The notes under the pieces are model-generated. The model saw nothing but the letters and a program-made list of their open reading frames with translations, was not told where the DNA came from and did not search any database. This document shows positions 55,553-64,000 of a DNA stretch of 64,000 nucleotides, in pieces. How positions within the stretch are numbered: position 1 is the first letter of the stretch; each line of letters opens with the position of its first letter. Position numbers and translations under genes: made by a program. This DNA comes from Pseudomonas fluorescens Q2-87 (lineage in GTDB: Bacteria; Pseudomonadota; Gammaproteobacteria; Pseudomonadales; Pseudomonadaceae), in the NCBI RefSeq assembly GCF_000281895.1, contig NZ_CM001558.1, positions 6,136,184 to 6,200,183 of the forward strand, read 5' to 3'.

Positions 55553-58033
55553 CTAGAAGCGGTAGGTGAGGTCGACAAGCAGGCGCAGGTCGCTTTCGCG
55601 ATCGCCGTCGTAAGGGCGGTTGAGCCAGCTCAGCGTGGCGCCGGCCTCGACCACATCGTTCCAGAGGAAACGCTGGCCATAGCTGAGCAACCCCATGGCA
55701 GCGGTGCTGTAGTCGCGTTGGCTGTAAGTACCGGCACCGACCTGGAACTGCTGGCTCCAGGTGGTTTCGTAGCGGCGATACAACACGTGATTGGCGCTCA
55801 CGGTCGGCATGACGCTGAAGTCCGACTTGGGATTGAAGTAAGGCACTTCGTTGGAACCGCTGTTGCGGCTGGCCGCCACGTCCAGCCCCAGCTGAACTTG
55901 CAGGCGCGGCGTGCTGTAGACGCCTTCGCGACCGGTCAACTGGGTCTCCAGACGGTGATTGCCATCGCTGAAGTGCGATGGGCTGACAGCCAACCGCCAC
56001 TCACGGCTTTCATTGGCTCGCCATCGAACGAAACCACTCCCACCGTTGGCGCGTACGCCACTGTTGAGCGCCCGCAGCGGAGTGTTGGCCGAGAGGTAAT
56101 CCAGGCTACCGCCGTACTGCCAGTGATCATCGATGTCCCGGGCCACGGCCAGGCGCGCGCCCTGCTTGTCGCCGGAACCGTAGGAATGACTGGAAACCTC
56201 GGCTTCCAATGTCATGTCCCGGGTGCGGCGCTCCACACCCAGGCGCTGCCAACGATGGTGCCCGGTGCCTTCCTCGAAATCACCGGTGGCGTAGCCGGCG
56301 CCGCCGAATAACCGCCAGTCCTCGTCGATGGGCGGGCTGTAGAGCAGGGTTTCGATACCAAAGTCACGGCTGCCAGTGACCGCACCGGCGTCGCCGTTAC
56401 CGCCGCCATAACTCTTGCCGGTGTAGGCTTCGATGCGCAGTTCGGCCATGTCGTGCACGTCGCGCTGGCGTTGCAGGCGTTTGACGTGGGCATTTTCTGA
56501 ATAGCGGGCGACCACGTCGTCGGTCAGCGCATCCAACTGTCGCCACTCCTGCAAGTCCATGGCGGCACGGGCCTGGGCGATTTCCAGGTCACGGTTGCGC
56601 GGGATCGTGGCCTCAACTTCCTTGAGCAAGCTTTCCGAGCGGCGCGGCCAATCACGGGCCTGATAAAGATCGGCCTGGGCCAGGCGCATGCCGGTGTTGC
56701 CAGGGCCCTGAATGACCAATTCTTCCAGGCGCGCCTCGGCAGAGGGCAAGTCGGCGCCGTAGGTCCCCGCCTGGGCGGCGAGCTGTTGGGCGTCCATCCA
56801 TTCATCGTTGGGGTTGCCGATCGGCAGGCCCTTGAGCTCGATGCGTGGACGCTGGGATTTCGCCATGTCTTCGGCCAGCGCACGGGCCTCTTCGGATTGT
56901 TCGCCTTCCAGCAGCGCGTAGTAGAGCGCGGTATTGTCTTCGAAACGGTCCGCCGGATCGGCGTCAGGCGCCGCCAGCACGCGACGGTAAAGGTCGATAG
57001 CGATTTCCGGCTGGCGCTGTTCCAGGTACGAAGACGCTACCCAGCGCAAGGCATAAGTCGGAATGCTCACGCCTTCTGCGATGAGCTTTTGATATTCGGT
57101 GATCACTTCAGCCCGACGGGCGCGGGCGTTGAGCGCCCCCATGCGATCGATGCGCCAACGGAGCACGTCGTCATGGGCCTGCGCCACGGGCGTCCAGGTG
57201 GCGAGTAGCTTGTCGTAGTCGGCCAGGGCACGGTCAGCAATGACGAAACGCTCCGACTCGCTGCGGCTCGTCATGTCGGACAGGCGTACCCGCTCAGCCG
57301 CTACGTCGCCCTCCAAACGTCGTTGCACGCCACGGTCAATCAGCCCCGGCTGTAGACGTGCCAGACGCAGCGCCGGTTCGGGCAGCCGGGCACGTTGCAG
57401 GGCAATGATGTATTCACGCGCCACTTCCGGCTTGTTGCCAGCGCGAGTGAAGGCCTGATCGTATTCGAACAGCGCTTCATGAGGGTTGTTTGCGCGGCTC
57501 AGAGCGTAGCCTAGCGCCAATCGACGCATGGGGTCTGTCGGCTTGGCGGCGACCATGGCCCGGGCCCGACTGACGGCTTCGTCGGGCTTGCCACCGTCGG
57601 CTTGGGTCAGGGCGAGGCCCAGTTGCAGATCGGCACTTTGAGGGTCGATCACCAAGGCCTGGCGATAGAGCTCAGCGGCCGAATCCCAGCGCTTGAGGTT
57701 GCGATAGGCCCGTGCGGTTGCCGTCAGTGCCTGGATTGGCAAGTCGCGATGCCGCCCTTGGCTTTCATAGACATCCACCACCTCGGCATCGAGGCCAGCC
57801 CAACTGGCGATCTGCAGGTGGTCGCTGATTTGTGCGGTGCTGGCTTGGCCCGCCGGCACCTGGTGTAGTTCGCTCAGTGCCGGCGTGTAATGGCCGGCAC
57901 GGGCGTCGAGCACCTTCTGGTCATAGGCGGAATCGGCGCACGCCAACAGCGGCCAGCACAATTGGCTGCACAGCGCGACGCGAAACAACGGGCGCAAACC
58001 ACGTTGAATAAAAGGACCCACAGTACGCGGCAT
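55553..58033 (-). CDS. pgaA: PgaA, outer-membrane PNAG export porin
   Basis: PgaA has 826 residues: a signal peptide, a periplasmic superhelix of TPR repeats (~40-500; motifs such as LKRWDSAAELYRQALVIDP and YSENAHVKRLQRQ), and a C-terminal 16-strand-like beta-barrel ending LRLLVDLTYRF, with the terminal phenylalanine of outer-membrane proteins. It guides PNAG out of the cell. ATG at 58033 follows AAGGA. The operon promoter should lie in the 240 bp before 58274. Confidence 0.95.
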   Translation of the reverse strand: MPRTVGPFIQRGLRPLFRVALCSQLCWPLLACADSAYDQKVLDARAGHYTPALSELHQVPAGQASTAQISDHLQIASWAGLDAEVVDVYESQGRHRDLPIQALTATARAYRNLKRWDSAAELYRQALVIDPQSADLQLGLALTQADGGKPDEAVSRARAMVAAKPTDPMRRLALGYALSRANNPHEALFEYDQAFTRAGNKPEVAREYIIALQRARLPEPALRLARLQPGLIDRGVQRRLEGDVAAERVRLSDMTSRSESERFVIADRALADYDKLLATWTPVAQAHDDVLRWRIDRMGALNARARRAEVITEYQKLIAEGVSIPTYALRWVASSYLEQRQPEIAIDLYRRVLAAPDADPADRFEDNTALYYALLEGEQSEEARALAEDMAKSQRPRIELKGLPIGNPNDEWMDAQQLAAQAGTYGADLPSAEARLEELVIQGPGNTGMRLAQADLYQARDWPRRSESLLKEVEATIPRNRDLEIAQARAAMDLQEWRQLDALTDDVVARYSENAHVKRLQRQRDVHDMAELRIEAYTGKSYGGGNGDAGAVTGSRDFGIETLLYSPPIDEDWRLFGGAGYATGDFEEGTGHHRWQRLGVERRTRDMTLEAEVSSHSYGSGDKQGARLAVARDIDDHWQYGGSLDYLSANTPLRALNSGVRANGGSGFVRWRANESREWRLAVSPSHFSDGNHRLETQLTGREGVYSTPRLQVQLGLDVAASRNSGSNEVPYFNPKSDFSVMPTVSANHVLYRRYETTWSQQFQVGAGTYSQRDYSTAAMGLLSYGQRFLWNDVVEAGATLSWLNRPYDGDRESDLRLLVDLTYRF

Positions 58034-58216
58034 TCGTCAGCATCCTTACATGGCCAGCCGGGTCGCAGTGCCCCCTTGCCCATCAAACAGGAAGCCGGAT
58101 CAAGGAAATCCAGCCAAGCTCTAATGGGCTTAGTCTTGCACTCTCAGGCAGGCCATTTTTCAGAACGCCATAATTCTTCAGAATCGATACAGATTTGCCG
58201 GCCAATTGATAGGCAT

Positions 58217-58259
58217 AAAAAAACCCGGTCGTGCGCAAGTTGCACGAACCGGGTTTTGT
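58217..58259 (-). terminator. Intrinsic terminator after the YdgA-like gene
   Basis: A long stem AACCCGGTTCGTGC-type (AACCCGGT...ACCGGGTT with an inner TCGTGC/GCACGA) is bounded by an A-run and a T-run. It lies 15 bases past the YdgA-like stop and separates it from pgaA. Confidence 0.88.
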
Positions 58260-58273
58260 ATTGCTTGAAAAGA

Positions 58274-59782
58274 TTACTCCACAGCGACGCCGCCGCCGCC
58301 GAGCTTGTTCATCACAAACGCCGTAAATTGCTCTACGGTCATTTTCTGGCCGTTGAAATCAACCTGATTGTTGGCGTAGTGCAACTTGGTAACCACGTCA
58401 TTGCCTTCCAGGGTCGCCAGCTGAGTGCCGACCGCCATGGCACTGAACATGTCGCTGGTGGCAGTGGCCTGGTCAGCGATCAGCTTGGCATCGGTCTGGC
58501 CTTCCATTTGTGCCTGCAAGGTCATCAGATCAACCAGCATTGGCTTGGAGACTTTGACGTTGAAATCCAGCAGGGCGAGCAACTGACGGCCCAACTCATC
58601 CGGTGGCAGGTCCATGGACTGCGGCTTGGCCAGGTCGATGGTGAGGTTGGCGCGGCTTTCACCGTTCGCAGTATTGAACGAAAGGTTCTCCAACGCCACT
58701 TGTGGGGCGCCGGCCAGGAGCTTCGCCAGATCAGCTTTGACTTGCGCTTCTTCGGCTTCGGTCAGGTTCAACTCAGGCGTTGGTTCACCGGCTGCAGCGG
58801 CCTCGGCAGCGGCCTTCTCGTAGGGTTGCAGCTTGGTCTGGTAGATCTGCATCAGCGACATGGTGGCCGGGATGTCCAGGTTCTTCACGCTGACGGCCAT
58901 TTGGGCCGCACCAACGGCTTTATCGTTGAACGACAATTCACCGATCTTGTAATCGGCCCGGCCCGAAGCGCTGGTGCCGCTCTCGGTGCTGCTGTTCTTC
59001 ATCTCGAAATTCTTCAAGCCCAGCACCGACTTCGGCTCGCCGAAGGTGGCCTTGGTGCTGCTCAGCAGCAGGGTGTTGTCACCCATGTAGTAACCGTAGG
59101 AACTCTTGGTCAGGTTGCTGGCCAATGTCAGGCCATTGAGCTCAACCTGAACCGGCGTCTGGTCCTCAGAGACAGTGGTCAGCTTGAAGCTGTCCATGTA
59201 GCCGTCGGCTTTGATTTTCTGTCCTTGCGCGCTGGCGGCCAGGTCGATCTTGAAACCGGAGAATGTCAGCTGGGTTTGCTCATCCAGCTTGGTATCCAGG
59301 GGCAGCAGCTCGTAGGTGCCATTGATGGACTCGTCATAGCCCAGGTTGACCACGCCTTGGAGCGGTGACTTGTCCTTGCTGGCGGCGAACCACTTATCGG
59401 TCAACGGATTGCGCTCAAGCGCGGTGTGACTGGTGGCCATGACCGGCAGCCACTTGAGCGTTACCAGGCGCGAGAACGGCAGCGGACCGTGTTCGATCTT
59501 GTCGACGAAGAGCAGCTCAACCGGCTCCCCTCCAAAGATTTCGCCTTCGCCCTTGAGGCGGTAGTGGGCTGTGCTGCTGAATGTTCCGCGGTCCAGGGAT
59601 ACCAGTTCCAGGGCGGCATTGCTGTTGGAACCGGCCAAAGCCGTCTGCATTTGTTTGTTGCTATCGGCAATAGCGTTTTTCAACACGCCTTCGAGTTTGG
59701 TCCCGGTGTACCAGGCGCCGCCCGCGCTGACAGCACCAATGGCCACGACTATTCCAAGAAGTACGCTTGCTGATTTATTCAT
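58274..59782 (-). CDS. YdgA-like DUF945 protein
   Basis: The 502-residue protein has an N-terminal membrane anchor (ASVLLGIVVAIGAVSAGGAWY) and a long periplasmic region of the YdgA/DUF945 family with repeated short beta elements (DLAASAQGQKIKADGYMD). It ends in FVMNKLGGGGVAVE. The role of the family is unclear; in E. coli a relative affects motility-linked traits. It follows GGGTCAC-type sequence 8 bases from the ATG. Confidence 0.85.
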   Translation of the reverse strand: MNKSASVLLGIVVAIGAVSAGGAWYTGTKLEGVLKNAIADSNKQMQTALAGSNSNAALELVSLDRGTFSSTAHYRLKGEGEIFGGEPVELLFVDKIEHGPLPFSRLVTLKWLPVMATSHTALERNPLTDKWFAASKDKSPLQGVVNLGYDESINGTYELLPLDTKLDEQTQLTFSGFKIDLAASAQGQKIKADGYMDSFKLTTVSEDQTPVQVELNGLTLASNLTKSSYGYYMGDNTLLLSSTKATFGEPKSVLGLKNFEMKNSSTESGTSASGRADYKIGELSFNDKAVGAAQMAVSVKNLDIPATMSLMQIYQTKLQPYEKAAAEAAAAGEPTPELNLTEAEEAQVKADLAKLLAGAPQVALENLSFNTANGESRANLTIDLAKPQSMDLPPDELGRQLLALLDFNVKVSKPMLVDLMTLQAQMEGQTDAKLIADQATATSDMFSAMAVGTQLATLEGNDVVTKLHYANNQVDFNGQKMTVEQFTAFVMNKLGGGGVAVE

Positions 59783-59939
59783 GAGTGACCCGAGTGATAT
59801 CCATGGTTAAAGAAAGCCGTCGTCTTCCCTGACCCGCAAAGGGAGGTGACTCGACGTCGTAAAGTGGAGGGAGATTACCATCAGGCGCGCATGCGGGCCC
59901 AATGTTTAAAGGGGGGAAAAGTTGTTCTTGAGAGGTGGT

Positions 59940-60575
59940 CTACGAATACTGGACCTCAATTTCGTCGAGCTGATGATCAAATGTCTTTAGTCGAGCGGTC
60001 CACGTATACACCAATACTTCAAAATCACGATTGATCACGGTTGCGCCGGATGAGTCTGCGCGCGAGTCACAGAAGTCCAACTGGTAGCGCTCACGGGCCA
60101 TGGCGTTAGCGACGTCGCACAGTTCACGGGCGTTATTGAGCCAATGCCAGCCGTCCTGGGTGACTTGTTTGTCCAGCGCAGCGCATTGGACCTTCAGGGC
60201 CTCGAGGCTTTTTTCCAGTGGGGTGCCGGTAAGCTCACCCATGACTTCCTGGAATGTGCGGCCAGGCTGCCAGTAACTGCCCCAGAAATATCGATCGAAC
60301 ACTGTTTCAACACGCCGGAGCGCAACTTTGGTGTCCCAGATGAGTACCAATGTCTTGCCTTGCTCGAGGTGTTTTTTCTTGATGCGCTGGCCTTGAAGCG
60401 ACGCCCAGGCCACGATCGCAATGGATATCACCCCGATCAACGCTGCCGCGCTATCGAGAAAAAGCAGCGCCTTGTCGATCTGATGAGTGAGCATGACGCC
60501 GTAGAAGTAAGTCGCCGAGAGCAGCAACAACGCCGTTATGGCGCACCAAAAGCCGGGAGCATAAGGGTTTTTCAT
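59940..60575 (-). CDS. Membrane protein of unknown function
   Basis: A 211-residue protein with two N-terminal membrane helices (about 9-28 and 38-60) and a charged cytoplasmic helical domain of ~150 residues (LVLIWDTKVALRRVETVFDRYFW, in part). It does not match a family I recognise. The ATG at 60575 (MKNPYAPG) follows GGGGA by 9 bases; an ATG at 60590 is possible but lacks a ribosome site. Confidence 0.7.
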   Translation of the reverse strand: MKNPYAPGFWCAITALLLLSATYFYGVMLTHQIDKALLFLDSAAALIGVISIAIVAWASLQGQRIKKKHLEQGKTLVLIWDTKVALRRVETVFDRYFWGSYWQPGRTFQEVMGELTGTPLEKSLEALKVQCAALDKQVTQDGWHWLNNARELCDVANAMARERYQLDFCDSRADSSGATVINRDFEVLVYTWTARLKTFDHQLDEIEVQYS

Positions 60576-60714
60576 TATTGGAATCCCCATGACCAGTGAC
60601 GGCGCGGGCCCCTGTTTGCCAGTGCCCGACTATCACAGCATAGCAACGGCGTCGGGGTTTGCCGGGGTGTCGAGCGCAATAAGAGCCTCGATCCGATTAC
60701 CGGCCCAAAACGAC

Positions 60715-60748
60715 AAAACCCCTGTCTGCTGATGCAGACAGGGGTTCT
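60715..60748 (-). terminator. rRNA operon terminator
   Basis: AACCCCTGTCTGC pairs with GCAGACAGGGGTT around a TGAT loop, with A-run on the low side, so it terminates transcription arriving from the 5S genes on the minus strand. Confidence 0.9.
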
Positions 60749-60756
60749 GGGAATTC

Positions 60757-60874
60757 AATCTTGACGATGACCTACTCTCACATGGGGAAACCCCACACTA
60801 CCATCGGCGATGCATCGTTTCACTGCTGAGTTCGGGATGGGATCAGGTGGTTCCAATGCTCTATGGTCGTCAAG
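60757..60874 (-). rRNA. rrf: 5S ribosomal RNA, distal copy
   Basis: About 118 bases reading TTGACGACCATAGAGCATTGG to GAGTAGGTCATCGTCAAGATT on the minus strand fit Pseudomonas 5S rRNA. It appears identical to the copy at 60981-61098, 224 bp away. A terminator follows it. Confidence 0.95.
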
Positions 60875-60937
60875 AAATTCGGTGACCGGCACGTCCAGCA
60901 GCAACGAGCCAGCGAAAATCGATAACTTCTACTTAAA

Positions 60938-60974
60938 ACAAAACCCCTACCTGCGTCAGCAGATAGGGGTTTCG
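60938..60974 (-). terminator. Terminator-like hairpin between the two 5S genes
   Basis: AACCCCTACCTGC pairs imperfectly with GCAGATAGGGGTT around GTCA, similar to the hairpin after the distal 5S gene. It suggests the duplication copied the 5S gene with its terminator. Confidence 0.65.
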
Positions 60975-60980
60975 GAATTT

Positions 60981-61098
60981 AATCTTGACGATGACCTACT
61001 CTCACATGGGGAAACCCCACACTACCATCGGCGATGCATCGTTTCACTGCTGAGTTCGGGATGGGATCAGGTGGTTCCAATGCTCTATGGTCGTCAAG
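60981..61098 (-). rRNA. rrf: 5S ribosomal RNA, proximal copy
   Basis: About 118 bases of 5S rRNA on the minus strand, near the 3' end of the 23S gene. Its sequence seems identical to the distal copy, so the operon ends 23S-5S-5S. Confidence 0.95.
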
Positions 61099-61267
61099 AA
61101 ATTCGGTAGCCAGCGCGTGCCTTGCGGTCACGTTCCAGCGAATGGGTATGTGATAGCTTTTCGGTGTTTTGTGACGTTCGAACTTTCGATTCGTTTCGTC
61201 TTCACACACCGCAATCTGGTACTCGTTCGCTTTTCAGCTCGAAGCAAGCAAATTGCTTGGGTGTTAT

Positions 61268-64000
<2,733 letters not shown>

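Noticed and set aside
57890..59368. 492-codon plus-strand frame opposite the YdgA-like gene
   Set aside because: It runs across a terminator and the pgaA start and has no ribosome site or domain.

Overview
The window is chromosomal DNA of a Pseudomonas of the fluorescens group. The evidence is the high-GC coding style, dense REP palindromes in two flavours (one around GGGAGCTTGCTCCC, one around GAGCTTGCTCGC), an intact lapG-lapD pair beside a LapA-type giant adhesin, a gene order matching the P. aeruginosa cysA-cysW-cysT-sbp-oscA-PA0285-desA block, and a Pseudomonas-type rRNA operon.

Layout. 1-6.8 kb: C-terminal part of a LapA-like type I secreted adhesin carrying exact-register 600-bp tandem repeats. 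6.9-9.1 kb: a small hypothetical gene, a frameshifted DUF6124 gene with a two-hairpin leader, and a 1-kb inverted-repeat/REP structure. 9.1-11.9 kb: lapD and lapG, the c-di-GMP receptor and periplasmic protease controlling LapA release. 12-12.7 kb: a GntR/FCD regulator. 13.3-19 kb: a complete four-gene mgo/pvf operon (heme-oxygenase-like protein, AurF-like diiron N-oxygenase, A-T-reductase NRPS, SRPBCC protein), the family that makes diazeniumdiolate signals (leudiazen/valdiazen type) and related pyrazine N-oxides. 19.2-21.1 kb: a frameshifted dCache chemoreceptor with the amino-acid-binding motif. 21.2-24.8 kb: desaturase/AraC and Crp-Fnr/DUF962 divergent pairs. 24.9-29.2 kb: sulfate ABC transporter with oscA. 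29.4-36.1 kb: a second DUF6124 gene, a PAS-GGDEF-EAL protein, DesA desaturase, a diguanylate cyclase and a REC-HDOD protein. 36.2-39.1 kb: gabD-gabT. 39.5-40.9 kb: tRNA-Arg(CCG) followed by a lower-GC PIN-domain two-gene cassette. 41-45.5 kb: an ECF sigma/anti-sigma pair, a VWA lipoprotein and two related small lipoproteins. 45.6-51.6 kb: metabolic and transport genes. 51.7-58 kb: pgaABCD for poly-N-acetylglucosamine. 58-60.6 kb: a YdgA-like protein and a membrane protein. 60.7-64 kb: two tandem 5S genes and most of a 23S gene on the minus strand.

The recurring theme is surface attachment and its control: the Lap adhesin system, the PNAG matrix operon and three c-di-GMP proteins, next to a small-molecule signal operon. 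Four single-base losses (two at the left edge in the adhesin, one in DUF6124, one in a poly-A run of the chemoreceptor) suggest either assembly/homopolymer errors or real inactivation.
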